A stretch of 39,960 nt of DNA from UBA10364 sp905182675. GTDB taxonomy: Bacteria; Bacteroidota; Bacteroidia; Flavobacteriales; Schleiferiaceae. The number at the start of each line of letters is the position of its first letter. Within the stretch, counting starts at the first letter, position 1. Shown piece by piece: positions 7,830 through 16,144 of the stretch. The notes under the pieces were generated by a model that saw only the letters and a list, made by a program, of their open reading frames with translations, made no database searches and was not told where the DNA came from. The translations under genes were made by a program, and so were the position numbers. The stretch is taken from assembly GCA_963933975.1 (NCBI GenBank), contig CAWVWE010000020.1, positions 1 through 39,960 on the forward strand, given 5' to 3'.

Positions 7830-8168
7830 ATGAACATTGAGAATACCAAAGCTCAAATGAGAAAAGGAATCTTAGAATATTGTATTCTAGGTATTCTAAG
7901 CTCAGGCGATTCCTACACTTCTGATATTATTGAGGAATTAAAAAAAGCGAAACTAATTGTTGTTGAAGGAACATTATATCCGCTACTCACACGGCTTAAA
8001 AATGCCGGTTTACTAGAGTATCGATGGGAAGAAAGTACCTCAGGCCCTCCTCGAAAATATTATTCTCTTTCCGACAACGGCCGTTCTTTTCAACACGATC
8101 TGAAACAAACATGGGATGGGTTAAGTCAAGCTGTTAATCACCTAACCACAACTAAGCAAGCCAAATGA
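7830..8168 (+). CDS. PadR family transcriptional regulator
   Basis: A 112-residue single-domain winged-helix repressor of the short PadR subfamily. The sequence MRKGILEYCILGILSSGDSY leads into the recognition-helix region, then VVEGTLYPLLTRLKNAGLLE and the wing GPPRKYYSLSDNGR. PadR proteins are dimeric and usually repress their own operon. The stop overlaps the next start by 4 nt (ATGA), so it is translationally coupled to the PspC-domain gene. This padR-pspC pairing recurs in Bacteroidota and suggests an envelope-stress or membrane-related regulon. The candidate operator at 7548-7566 lies upstream. Confidence 0.92.
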   Translation: MNIENTKAQMRKGILEYCILGILSSGDSYTSDIIEELKKAKLIVVEGTLYPLLTRLKNAGLLEYRWEESTSGPPRKYYSLSDNGRSFQHDLKQTWDGLSQAVNHLTTTKQAK

Positions 8169-9871
8169 ATAAAACAATAAATATTAACTTATCAGGTGTT
8201 GTCTTCCACCTAGACGAAGACGCATACGAAGCTTTCAAGAGCTACCTCAGTGAGGTTAAGCAAACCCTGACGGGACAAGAAGGTGGTACGGAAATCATTG
8301 CTGATATAGAGGCTAGAATGGCCGAATTATTTTCTCAGCGTCTTGAGTCTTTCAAAAGATCAGTAGTGATCACATCAGATATAATCTACATTATTGACAC
8401 CTTGGGAAGACCAGAGGAGTTTGAGGACGATGTTGAACCTGAGCAAACTAAAAAGGATGCACCGAAAAATCAAAGAAGGTTTTTCAGAAACTCTGAAGAA
8501 CAATTCATAGGTGGAGTTGCTAGTGGAATTGGAGCATACTTTGGAATTGATACCGTTTGGATTAGAATTGTATTTCTAGTGCTTCTTTTCTTTACAGGCA
8601 TTGGTTTAGTCACCTATATTATACTTTGGGCAGCAATTCCAGAGGCTAAAACAACCGCTCAAAAACTCCAAATGAAAGGAGAGCCTGTCAACCTCAGTAA
8701 CATAGAGAAGAGTGTAAAGGAAGAACTCGAAGGCGTAAAGGATCGTTTCAGTAAATTTAAAGACGGCACTAAGGGTTCAGCGGGGAAACTAAATTCTACA
8801 GTCCATAGATTTCTCTCCTTTATCCTTAATATTATCGAAGGGTTGGCTCGATTCATCTTTAAATTTTTAAGTATCATTCTGATCATCATTGCAAGTTTCA
8901 TTGGGGTTTTCATCTTTGCAGGTTTATTTGGAATGGTCGCAGGCAGTTGGAATATTGATATTGGTGGTTTTGACTTCAACTCTTTTGATGGTCATATGCT
9001 GGGACTTAACGGTGCGGAAGCTATTTTCGGTAGCGGATTGCTCTTGAACTTAATGCGCATTGGAACGCTACTTACACTGTTATTCCCAATCTTTGGGCTG
9101 ATCGTTATTCTTGCTAAATCATTTAAGAAGCCTATTCCGAATGCACGAAGATTAACCTTAATCGGAGGGATTGGTTTTATCATCGGTTTGATCATGATTC
9201 TATATAGTGTGATTTTAGTCGCAAGCAGCTTTGATGTCAAGGCGACGGAGATGGAAACATTAGCATTAAAAGGAACCGAATTTGATCTTCAGGCCGATTT
9301 GTTAGAAAATTCAAATCCTTTCCTCTTCGAAATTGACGACGATAAATTACGGATAGAGAATGTCCAACTTAATGTGAAAAAGTCGTTCGACTCGTTAGCT
9401 ACGCTCGTTATTAAACACAAGGCATGTGGGAAGAACAATTCTGATGCGCGAGGCAGAGCTCAGAGGTTCGACTACCCTATTGATCAAACAGGAAGCATTT
9501 TATCATTAAACGAATACTTTACGGTACCAAAAGATGCTATGTATAGGGGGCAAGAATTAAGAGCTACATTATACCTACCCGTGGGATCAAAAATTTTCTT
9601 AGACCCAAGTGTAGAAAACCTGATTTATGATATCGGAAATATCTACGATATGATGGACAGGGATATGATAGGTCACACCTGGGAGATGTCAAATAATGGT
9701 TTAACCTGCCTGGATTGTCAAGATGTTCAGCAATATTATAACGAAAATGATATCTCGGAGGTGGATGCTCTAATTGAAACGGTTCTCGAGGAGCCTGAAG
9801 AATCGGAAAATGACATTGAACAAGAGATAGAAAGGTTAGAACAGAAGCTCAGACTTCTAAAAGATAAATAG
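8165..9871 (+). CDS. PspC domain-containing membrane protein
   Basis: A 568-residue protein. Residues 1-90 form a conserved cytoplasmic region (NINLSGVVFHLDEDAYEAF) seen in Bacteroidota PspC proteins. Residues 104-163 are a PspC domain (RRFFRNSEEQFIGGVASGIG) with its hydrophobic segment ending ILWAAIPEAKT. Three further hydrophobic segments follow, at about 220-260, 290-320 and 330-353. A soluble C-terminal domain (about 354-530) follows, and the last 40 residues form an acidic coiled coil (ENDIEQEIERLEQKLRLLK). By analogy to PspC it may sense or respond to membrane stress together with PadR. No PspA or PspB homologue is nearby. Transcription ends at the hairpin at 9890. Confidence 0.88.
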   Translation: MNKTININLSGVVFHLDEDAYEAFKSYLSEVKQTLTGQEGGTEIIADIEARMAELFSQRLESFKRSVVITSDIIYIIDTLGRPEEFEDDVEPEQTKKDAPKNQRRFFRNSEEQFIGGVASGIGAYFGIDTVWIRIVFLVLLFFTGIGLVTYIILWAAIPEAKTTAQKLQMKGEPVNLSNIEKSVKEELEGVKDRFSKFKDGTKGSAGKLNSTVHRFLSFILNIIEGLARFIFKFLSIILIIIASFIGVFIFAGLFGMVAGSWNIDIGGFDFNSFDGHMLGLNGAEAIFGSGLLLNLMRIGTLLTLLFPIFGLIVILAKSFKKPIPNARRLTLIGGIGFIIGLIMILYSVILVASSFDVKATEMETLALKGTEFDLQADLLENSNPFLFEIDDDKLRIENVQLNVKKSFDSLATLVIKHKACGKNNSDARGRAQRFDYPIDQTGSILSLNEYFTVPKDAMYRGQELRATLYLPVGSKIFLDPSVENLIYDIGNIYDMMDRDMIGHTWEMSNNGLTCLDCQDVQQYYNENDISEVDALIETVLEEPEESENDIEQEIERLEQKLRLLKDK

Positions 9872-9889
9872 TACCTCTCCTTAAAGTGT

Positions 9890-9924
9890 AAAGCCGCCTC
9901 TTTCAAAAAGGGAGCGGCTTTTTT
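9890..9924 (+). terminator. Intrinsic terminator of padR-pspC
   Basis: AAAGCCGC and GCGGCTTT form an 8-bp perfect outer stem with an A-rich loop, followed by a T-run. It reaches the stop codon of the convergent cruF gene. On the minus strand the T-run is short, so it acts mainly on the plus strand. Confidence 0.8.
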
Positions 9925-10561
9925 AAGGTATTAAAATTCCCATTACTATAAAAAATCCTCCCAGTACTATCAATACCCACTTACTCATTGGGTTGTTCAC
10001 TTGCCCATCCATGGTGAGTCTGGTAAAAACAAAACTCAGCACGAACCAAGCCATATAGTTTTCCAATGGTACCTCTGCAGCTTGCCATTCCCAAAATCCA
10101 AGACCTATTGCCACAGGTTCAATGAATATATCCAACAAAAGCATACCTAAACCCGTAGCTAAACTAATTATGGTTTTATTCGAACTAATTCGAGAAAAGA
10201 CGTCATTAAAGGAGCGCAATAAAACCCACCAAAGCACTCCGATTAAAAAAGGTGTCCCCAACAAACCTGGTCCTAATACGCTACTGTAAGAGTATTCGCC
10301 AAATGGGAAGCCCGTATTTGTACCTAGCATTTCAACTAAGAAACCCATTAAAGCAGGTAAGGCGTAAAGAAGAGGCCTCTTCACTTTGTCAGAAGTAATA
10401 AGGTATACAACGGAAAGTAATAATAAATTTAGTGGCGTGAGCATGACGAAATCAGAAGACCAAGGACCACCTAAGAGAAGGATCCCCACAAAATGGAAGA
10501 CGGCGATAACCCAGCTTCCATAATTTTTAAACCAAGATTTTACTTCAGCTCTATTCATCAT
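9923..10561 (-). CDS. cruF: CruF-type carotenoid biosynthesis protein (carotenoid 1'-hydratase/hydroxylase)
   Basis: A 212-residue, very hydrophobic protein with six or seven membrane segments, matching the Caroten_synth family (PF04240). Signature residues EMLGTNTGFPFGEYSYSSVL and GPGLLGTPFLIGVLWWV (about residues 78-114) are clear, as is LLLDIFIEPVAIGLGFWEW. CruF adds water across the C-1',2' double bond of an acyclic psi end, giving the tertiary 1'-hydroxyl of myxol, saproxanthin or flexixanthin-type pigments. It overlaps crtD by 11 nt, and the two act on the same end group, so they form a functional operon. That the product carries a 1'-hydroxyl is inferred from the family. Confidence 0.85.
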   Translation of the reverse strand: MMNRAEVKSWFKNYGSWVIAVFHFVGILLLGGPWSSDFVMLTPLNLLLLSVVYLITSDKVKRPLLYALPALMGFLVEMLGTNTGFPFGEYSYSSVLGPGLLGTPFLIGVLWWVLLRSFNDVFSRISSNKTIISLATGLGMLLLDIFIEPVAIGLGFWEWQAAEVPLENYMAWFVLSFVFTRLTMDGQVNNPMSKWVLIVLGGFFIVMGILIP

Positions 10562-12059
10562 CTTCTAACCACCAATCTGTAGCGATTTTGCCACTTAATA
10601 AACACAATGGTACTCCTCCACCTGGATGAGCACTGCCTCCACAAAAGTACAACCCATGGACTCCACTTTTCTTGTTTGGGTGACGCAAAAAAGCAGCCAT
10701 TCGATCATTAGAGCTGGTACCGTATAAAGCTCCACCGACACTAGATGTTTTACGTTCAATACTCCGAGGATCAAGTAATTCTTCCGTTAATATTAGTGGT
10801 TGAATGTCAACTCCTAGCTCCTGAGTAAGTCTTTGAAGTATAGATTTCTTGACCTTGGGGATAATTTCATCCCAGGGCTGACCCTGATTCGAGGGGACAT
10901 TGATCATCACGAACCAATTTTCATGTCCTTTCGGAGCATCTGTATCTTCGAGCTTACTCGTAATATTCACATACACGGTAGGATCTTCCCAGAATGCGCC
11001 GTTGTGCTGAATTGCCTCAAATTCCTTTTCATAGTTATCCGAAAAGAAAATATTATGAAGGTCTAGTTGTGGAAAGGAACCGTTTATTCCCCAATAAAAT
11101 ATTAATGCACTAGAGCTAGGCTCCTGTTTAAGAGTTTTCTTTGGGCGTTTGAGTTCTGGAGACAACAAATGTGAGTAGGCGTGCTTTACATCACTATTCA
11201 CAAATATGGTATCACAAGGATGCTCTATTCCATTTACCTGTATACCCACCATTTTATTTTGCACAGAGTTCAACTTCTCAACTTTATGACCTAGGTGAAA
11301 TTCAACTCCTAGTTTGAGCGCCAATCTTGTGAGGCTTTGAGAAATTTCATGCATGCCGCCTTTTGGCAAGTAGGTTCCTAAACCATGTTCTAAATGCGTA
11401 ATCATTTGCATAATCCCTGGTGTTAGAAAAGGAGATGATCCATTGTAAGTGGCATACCTATTAAAAAGTTGTACCAACTTAGGATCCTTGAAGTACTTCT
11501 TGTTTTCCTCATCTAAGGATGAAAACAAGCCTAACGATGGGATAGCCCGTAGTACTTTTAGAACTTCTAACGTCATAAATGTTGAAGGCTTATGCAAACT
11601 GTTTTCTAAGAAGTACGGTGAAGTCAAGTTATATTTTTTAGCTGCATCAGAAAAATAATCAGCTACTCTACTGGCCTCTAGTGAAGAGAAATTCTTCGAA
11701 ATGACGTCTATGTTTTTCTCCAATTGGGGATACATTGAAAAACGAGTACCATCACGCCAGAAGTAATTGCACACTGTATTGTGGACGTGGTAATTAAAAT
11801 AATCTCTAGGATTCTCACCTGCTAATTTAAACAGATCGTCAACCAGATTAGGCAAAGTGAATAGCGAAGGACCCGCATCGAAACGGAATCCATCCTTCTG
11901 AAATGCTGTTACCTTGCCTCCCGTATAGCTGTTTTGCTCGTAAACATGAACTTCAGCTCCAGCCACAGCAGCTCGGATTGCAGCCGATAATCCGGCAATT
12001 CCCGAACCTACAACGGCTACTCTACTATCTTTTATGGATGTGGTTGTGTGTTTTTTCAT
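10551..12059 (-). CDS. crtD: CrtD-type 1-hydroxycarotenoid 3,4-desaturase (CrtI family)
   Basis: A 502-residue FAD-dependent amine-oxidase-fold enzyme. The N-terminal dinucleotide-binding motif is VAVVGSGIAGLSAAIRAA with the partner YEQNSYTGGK, and the C-terminal FAD contact is GLYFCGGSAHPGGGVPLCLL. The substrate-domain stretch FDAGPSLFTLPNLVDDLF, with FNRYATYNGSSPF, is the CrtD pattern rather than that of CrtI phytoene desaturase, and the overlapping cruF supports this. It would introduce the C-3',4' double bond after 1'-hydroxylation. The ATG at 12059 (MKKHTTTSIKDSRVAVVG) was preferred to one at 12137, which would add 26 hydrophobic residues before the FAD motif and run into the divergent gene. 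A CrtI activity is the main alternative. Confidence 0.85.
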   Translation of the reverse strand: MKKHTTTSIKDSRVAVVGSGIAGLSAAIRAAVAGAEVHVYEQNSYTGGKVTAFQKDGFRFDAGPSLFTLPNLVDDLFKLAGENPRDYFNYHVHNTVCNYFWRDGTRFSMYPQLEKNIDVISKNFSSLEASRVADYFSDAAKKYNLTSPYFLENSLHKPSTFMTLEVLKVLRAIPSLGLFSSLDEENKKYFKDPKLVQLFNRYATYNGSSPFLTPGIMQMITHLEHGLGTYLPKGGMHEISQSLTRLALKLGVEFHLGHKVEKLNSVQNKMVGIQVNGIEHPCDTIFVNSDVKHAYSHLLSPELKRPKKTLKQEPSSSALIFYWGINGSFPQLDLHNIFFSDNYEKEFEAIQHNGAFWEDPTVYVNITSKLEDTDAPKGHENWFVMINVPSNQGQPWDEIIPKVKKSILQRLTQELGVDIQPLILTEELLDPRSIERKTSSVGGALYGTSSNDRMAAFLRHPNKKSGVHGLYFCGGSAHPGGGVPLCLLSGKIATDWWLEDDE

Positions 12060-12099
12060 CTTTATAAAAACAAGGTACAATCCAATTTGTTGTAAAGCC

Positions 12100-12669
12100 G
12101 TGGGGAAAAATATAAATAGAATTGCATTGGCCATCATTACAGTTGCTCTATTACTGAGTATCCTGTGGCCTTATGAACCGAAACTCATAGATTGGTCAAA
12201 AACACCCACCTATCGGGTATTGGAAAGTGATGAGATTTACTTCAATAATACTAGAATAGTCCGATACCGTACGGATGAGTCTTTAGAGTTGACCCAGCAG
12301 GGATTTAAAACGCATAGATCTACCATCGCACTCAGTGATACTTCTGTTCCCTTTATGAATTTTGTAATCATCAATAATTGGCGGAATGACCAAGCCTATA
12401 TTGTTGCTGAACCTAGTAATCGTAGATTTTTTAGAGATAGCGTGGTCATCATTGCTGGGGCGAAAACATTTAACATTGATCTAGATCATATGGACTTTGA
12501 GGAGCACTACAAATTAGCAGCGTCCCTATTCGAGTCCTCCCTGGAATTTACGCATCCAATCATGATTCAAGGTGGAGATTCCTTAATGCTTTATGGTACG
12601 CAGGGAAATGAAAAAACGAACACCATCGTCTTGAAAGATTATTTCAGATTGATTGGTCGGTTTCAGTAA
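12100..12669 (+). CDS. Hypothetical membrane-anchored protein
   Basis: About 189 residues from a GTG at 12100, with one N-terminal hydrophobic segment (IALAIITVALLLSILW) followed by WPYEPKLIDW and a soluble, beta-rich domain that I do not recognise. An in-frame ATG at 12034 is the alternative start but would overlap the first codons of divergent crtD by 26 nt and add a Cys-rich non-signal sequence. GTG leaves a 40-bp divergent promoter space and yields a clean signal anchor. The domain is probably periplasmic. It converges on the TerC gene with only 2 bp between the stops and no room for a terminator. No function is proposed. Confidence 0.65.
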   Translation: MGKNINRIALAIITVALLLSILWPYEPKLIDWSKTPTYRVLESDEIYFNNTRIVRYRTDESLELTQQGFKTHRSTIALSDTSVPFMNFVIINNWRNDQAYIVAEPSNRRFFRDSVVIIAGAKTFNIDLDHMDFEEHYKLAASLFESSLEFTHPIMIQGGDSLMLYGTQGNEKTNTIVLKDYFRLIGRFQ

Positions 12670-12671
12670 TT

Positions 12672-13385
12672 CTATTGCCTTCTTTTCGAAGCTGCACGAA
12701 TACTTAATAATTGGACCACCAAGGCAAAACCCACGGAACTGTAAACGTATGGCTTAGGTATCTCAACATGAGCACTCTCTGCGATAAGTACGGTTCCTAT
12801 CATAATCAAGAAGCTCAACGCTAATATTTGAAGAGCCACATGCTTTTCTATATAATCTCCTATTGGTTTCGCGAAAACAAGCATAATACCCATGGATATG
12901 ACCACAGCAATAACCATAATCGCAATATTTTCTGTCATTCCTATTGCTGTTAAAACGCTGTCAAAACTAAATACAATATCCAAAAGACCTATTTGAATAA
13001 TGGCACCAACGAGGGTACTTGATTTACGCTCATTTACATGACCCCTACCCTCTGTCTTTTTGACGATTTCAGTGGAAGCCTTCGCTAATAAGAAAACACC
13101 CCCAAAAAACAGAATTGCATCTCGCCCAGATACAGGATGATTTCCCAATTCAAAAATAGGTGCCGTAAGTCCTATGAGCCACGTTATTCCGAGCAACATG
13201 AGTACTCTAAACAACATAGCAAGACCAATACCTAGTTGCCTTGCCTTTGGCTGAATTTTAGGATCTAGATCTTGCGTAACAAGTGAAATAAAGATGATAT
13301 TATCTATCCCTAGGACAATTTCCAAAAACGTTAATGTAATTAACGATAATAATCCATCAATACTTAGTAGTGCTTCCATGGCCAA
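12672..13385 (-). CDS. TerC family integral membrane protein
   Basis: A 237-residue protein with about seven hydrophobic segments and the two TerC signatures: FLEIVLGIDNIIFISLV near the N-terminus and LLDIVFSFDSVLTAIGM in the second half. The Asp residues in these motifs are the conserved intramembrane acidic residues. TerC proteins are implicated in tellurite resistance and, in characterised cases, Mn2+ export or metalation of exported proteins. No tellurium-resistance cluster is present, so a metal-homeostasis role is more likely. The start could be either Met1 or Met3 (MEALLSIDGLL, 13379). Its gene splits the two carotenoid blocks but has no known link to the pathway. Confidence 0.9.
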   Translation of the reverse strand: MAMEALLSIDGLLSLITLTFLEIVLGIDNIIFISLVTQDLDPKIQPKARQLGIGLAMLFRVLMLLGITWLIGLTAPIFELGNHPVSGRDAILFFGGVFLLAKASTEIVKKTEGRGHVNERKSSTLVGAIIQIGLLDIVFSFDSVLTAIGMTENIAIMVIAVVISMGIMLVFAKPIGDYIEKHVALQILALSFLIMIGTVLIAESAHVEIPKPYVYSSVGFALVVQLLSIRAASKRRQ

Positions 13386-13445
13386 GTCTATATCGAGTTA
13401 GATGTTAAGAGTCTTCATGACTAGTCTATGATCTATATTTACCAT

Positions 13446-14384
13446 ATGAACGATGAGCAGCATATGGCATTTCTCGAAGATAAGGTTAAACACCTTCAAG
13501 AAAATATAGTACTGCAATCGGAATGGTTAATAGGGCTTATAAAACTCATTGCGAATTTAGAATCATTCGATTCTACTCCTTACTCAAAAGAAACGATTTC
13601 TAGCCTTCGCATTGCTATTGATGCTCATCCAGGATTCCCTGATACAGAAAAGATCATTCAGGAACAAGACGTCTTTATTGATCGTAATCTGATGCAACAA
13701 TACTGGCGATTAACAGAGCTCATACATGAATTAAGAACGCCCCTGAGCACTCTAAAAGGAATATGCGCTATTATGGACACCTCCAATGTCAATAGCAAGC
13801 AGCTTAAGTATCTCGAAATCATTTCTCGCAACTGCGAAATGATGATGATACTGATAGACCATGTAGTTGATTATGGTAAAGTCACTCCTCCACCCTCAGT
13901 TCCTAAGTCCATAAAAACTAATATTGGAGATCTCCTTAAATATTTGATTGACACCTTTGAGCTAAGAACGGAAAACAAAGATCTTAACTTTACCTGTTGC
14001 CTAGACTTGAAGGAGCAAATAGTTCAGGTAGATCCTACTCTTTTGAGTCAAGTGATTATGAATTTACTCAGTAACGCTGAGAAATTCAGCGTTAAAGGTG
14101 AGGTTGCTTTAAAGTCTGAAATACTATTTGAGAGCGGAACTGAGCTTTCCGTTCAAATATCTGTTAAAGACTCGGGTATTGGAATTAGTAAAAGCCACTT
14201 GACTACTGTTTTTGACGCATTTGTACAAGGAGAAACACCCCTGAAAGGAACAAACATTGGATCGGGATTAGGATTATACATCACCAAAAACATCATCCAA
14301 AACATGGGCGGAGAGATTTGGGCGACGAGCGACGTAGGATTAGGCACTACGGTTTACTTTACACTCACACTCCCTCTGGGATAA
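13446..14384 (+). CDS. Soluble sensor histidine kinase
   Basis: About 312 residues without membrane segments. An N-terminal helical, probably coiled-coil region (DKVKHLQENIVLQ) precedes the HisKA H-box LIHELRTPLSTLKG. The HATPase_c domain follows with N-box VIMNLLSNAEKFS, G1 VKDSGIGISKSHL and G2 GSGLGLYITKNII, ending GTTVYFTLTLPLG. This order is that of a canonical HPK1-type kinase that autophosphorylates on the H-box His. No PAS, GAF or REC domain is evident and no response regulator is adjacent, so the signal and partner are unknown. The ATG at 13446 was chosen; an ATG at 13428 would add MIYIYH. Its position between carotenoid genes makes a light or redox input an untested idea. Confidence 0.85.
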   Translation: MNDEQHMAFLEDKVKHLQENIVLQSEWLIGLIKLIANLESFDSTPYSKETISSLRIAIDAHPGFPDTEKIIQEQDVFIDRNLMQQYWRLTELIHELRTPLSTLKGICAIMDTSNVNSKQLKYLEIISRNCEMMMILIDHVVDYGKVTPPPSVPKSIKTNIGDLLKYLIDTFELRTENKDLNFTCCLDLKEQIVQVDPTLLSQVIMNLLSNAEKFSVKGEVALKSEILFESGTELSVQISVKDSGIGISKSHLTTVFDAFVQGETPLKGTNIGSGLGLYITKNIIQNMGGEIWATSDVGLGTTVYFTLTLPLG

Positions 14385-14400
14385 TAAGAGTTTTAGAAGT

Positions 14401-15117
14401 CTAGTTTAAACCACGAGGCAGATTTCGCTTGCGCTCAAACTTAACATAGAAATATATTATTCCTAAGATCAAGAGCATAGCATAGAACACATCTTCTACT
14501 GGAATAGTGGCTATTCTTAAGCCTAGGTTTTCAGAGTTGTTGTACCACACCACTGGACTTTCAGTAACACTTCCAGTAAGGATTCCGTTTTTTAAAATAA
14601 ATGGGATTAACGCTATGAGATAACTTTGATAAAATTTTCCCATCCAATCCACTTTTTCGATCCAAACGACATAGATAATAGCTGCGGCAAGTAAAAGAAA
14701 GGTAATACTCGTATATGCCTTATCCAGGTTCAATGAGCCTATGGCCAGACACGAAATAACTAAACCATAATTCAACCATACGACAAGTGACTTGGGTACC
14801 ATCCCCTTCGGAAAGAAAAAATCCAAAACACGATAAATAAAAACACACGAAAAGGGAACCGTAACAAAAAATAAGTATTCTCCAAGCGGCAATCCAAAAA
14901 GAGAAATACCGCATAAGTAATCTGGTGTAAAGCCCCAAACTCCCATTTCTGTGAACCAAATATCCCACAACAGGAAAAATCCACTAACCAGAAACATACT
15001 CTTAAACAAAGACGAAAACGATTTGTAATACGCTACTCTACTTTCAAAACTTCTTAATAGAGGTACGCAGATTGTAGCTAGGTTGAGCAGCAAATACAGC
15101 CATTTAGTTTCTAACAT
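14401..15117 (-). CDS. crtYcd: CrtYcd-type lycopene cyclase
   Basis: A 238-residue membrane protein with two tandem lycopene-cyclase domains of the heterodimeric (CrtYc/CrtYd) type fused in one chain, as is usual in Bacteroidota. Each half has three or so hydrophobic helices. Characteristic stretches are FTPDYLCGISLFGLPLGEYL with FFVTVPFSCVFIY in the first half, and the second-half equivalents GSVTESPVVWYNN and RIATIPVEDVFYAMLL. Members form beta-ionone rings on lycopene or gamma-carotene ends. It is the last gene of a tightly packed operon after the peroxiredoxin and crtZ (2-bp gap to crtZ). Combined with cruF and crtD, one ring at one end is the predicted outcome. Confidence 0.9.
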   Translation of the reverse strand: MLETKWLYLLLNLATICVPLLRSFESRVAYYKSFSSLFKSMFLVSGFFLLWDIWFTEMGVWGFTPDYLCGISLFGLPLGEYLFFVTVPFSCVFIYRVLDFFFPKGMVPKSLVVWLNYGLVISCLAIGSLNLDKAYTSITFLLLAAAIIYVVWIEKVDWMGKFYQSYLIALIPFILKNGILTGSVTESPVVWYNNSENLGLRIATIPVEDVFYAMLLILGIIYFYVKFERKRNLPRGLN

Positions 15118-15119
15118 AC

Positions 15120-15590
15120 TTAAGAGATTGAAGCGCGTTGCTTACGCACCGCTTTAATGTACTTCGGGTGGACCAATAACATACCAAAATTTTCGCCCTC
15201 CTCTTTACCCAGATGGCTATGGTGCATTTTATGAGCCAATCTTACCGATTCCCAATAGATGCTATTTGCCTTCCTTAAATAAGGTAAACGTTGATGAATG
15301 AACACCTCATGCACTATGGCATAGGCTAATCCATATAGAGCTATCCCTGCACCTACTGACACTGAAATACCGTTACCAGCCATGAGCCCAAGCATGATAA
15401 ACAGCCAAGATGGAATTGCAAATATTAAGAAAAAGGTGTCATTTTTCTCGAGCACACCAGGAGTCTTGACATGGTGATCTTCATGTAAAAACCATAAAAA
15501 TCCGTGCATGAGATAACGATGCGCTAGCCAAGCAACTACTTCCATAGAGCAGAAAACCAAGAGCGTAATTAATAGTTCAATGAGGGTCAT
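15120..15590 (-). CDS. crtZ: Beta-carotene hydroxylase CrtZ
   Basis: A 156-residue integral membrane non-haem di-iron hydroxylase of the fatty-acid hydroxylase superfamily. The histidine clusters AHRYLMHG, HEDHH, HEVFIHQR and HKMHHSH match the CrtZ metal-ligand pattern. It adds the 3-hydroxyl to beta-ionone rings. It lies 4 bp after the peroxiredoxin stop and 2 bp before crtYcd, so all three genes are almost certainly one transcript. Ring hydroxylation together with CruF and CrtD action at the other end predicts a 3,1'-diol of saproxanthin type. Confidence 0.93.
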   Translation of the reverse strand: MTLIELLITLLVFCSMEVVAWLAHRYLMHGFLWFLHEDHHVKTPGVLEKNDTFFLIFAIPSWLFIMLGLMAGNGISVSVGAGIALYGLAYAIVHEVFIHQRLPYLRKANSIYWESVRLAHKMHHSHLGKEEGENFGMLLVHPKYIKAVRKQRASIS

Positions 15591-15594
15591 GGTA

Positions 15595-16104
15595 CTACTT
15601 TAAACTTTGAATAAAGTTAAGACTTTCGGAAACGTGACTCGTAGCACGTAATAAACTTTTAAAAACATAAGCCACGTGGTGATTTTTATCGGTAACATAA
15701 GTCACACGATCAGCAACTTCGGTAAAGAGAATGCTGGGAGATCCGAAACTTTTTCTCACGCTTTGATCAGGGTCACTTAATACGGGGAAATTCAAATTAT
15801 ACTTCTCCGTAAACCCACTGTGCTGAGCAACGGAACCGCTGTTTACACCAACTACAAGAGCACCGGCTGCGGCAAATTCACTTTCATGATCTCTGAAACT
15901 ACATGCCTGAGCGGTACAGCCCGGTGTATGGTCTTTCGGATAAAAAAATATCACCAATGGAGTGCCTATGTGATCAATAGACTTGAAGGTATTCCCTTGT
16001 TGATCAATAAGTTCGAAAGAAGGAATGGGATCACCTACTTTTAATTGAGCTTTAGACGGCATAAATACGAGGAGTAAGAAGAAAATAAGGTTAATTTTAT
16101 TCAT
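15595..16104 (-). CDS. Exported peroxiredoxin of the BCP/PrxQ type
   Basis: A 169-residue protein with a signal peptide (MNKINLIFFLLLVFMPSKAQ), which would place it in the periplasm. The AhpC/TSA thioredoxin fold follows. The peroxidatic Cys is C63 in FYPKDHTPGCTAQACSFRD, with the resolving Cys five residues later (C68), as in atypical 2-Cys PrxQ/BCP. Such enzymes reduce H2O2 and lipid hydroperoxides using thioredoxin-like donors. It is the first gene of the peroxiredoxin-crtZ-crtYcd transcript, tying peroxide removal to carotenoid ring formation. The signal peptide is unusual, since most BCP proteins are cytoplasmic, and the periplasmic electron donor is not apparent here. Confidence 0.88.
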   Translation of the reverse strand: MNKINLIFFLLLVFMPSKAQLKVGDPIPSFELIDQQGNTFKSIDHIGTPLVIFFYPKDHTPGCTAQACSFRDHESEFAAAGALVVGVNSGSVAQHSGFTEKYNLNFPVLSDPDQSVRKSFGSPSILFTEVADRVTYVTDKNHHVAYVFKSLLRATSHVSESLNFIQSLK

Positions 16105-16144
16105 AGTAGGTACAACATTGATACCGCTATTTTGTTTGGTAGTT

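Noticed and set aside
8659..9240. Minus-strand open frames of 82 and 106 codons opposite the PspC-domain gene.
   Set aside because: They are rich in Lys, Pro, Ile and Met, which is the shadow of hydrophobic codons on the coding strand, with no start context or family resemblance.
10551..12059. Assignment as phytoene desaturase CrtI.
   Set aside because: The substrate-domain signature (GPSLFTLP, FNRYATYNGSSPF) and the overlap with cruF fit CrtD better, though the family is close and only a phylogeny can settle it.
12034..12099. Upstream ATG extension of the hypothetical membrane protein at 12100.
   Set aside because: It would overlap the first codons of crtD and add a Cys-rich segment ahead of a good signal anchor. 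It is kept only as an alternative start.
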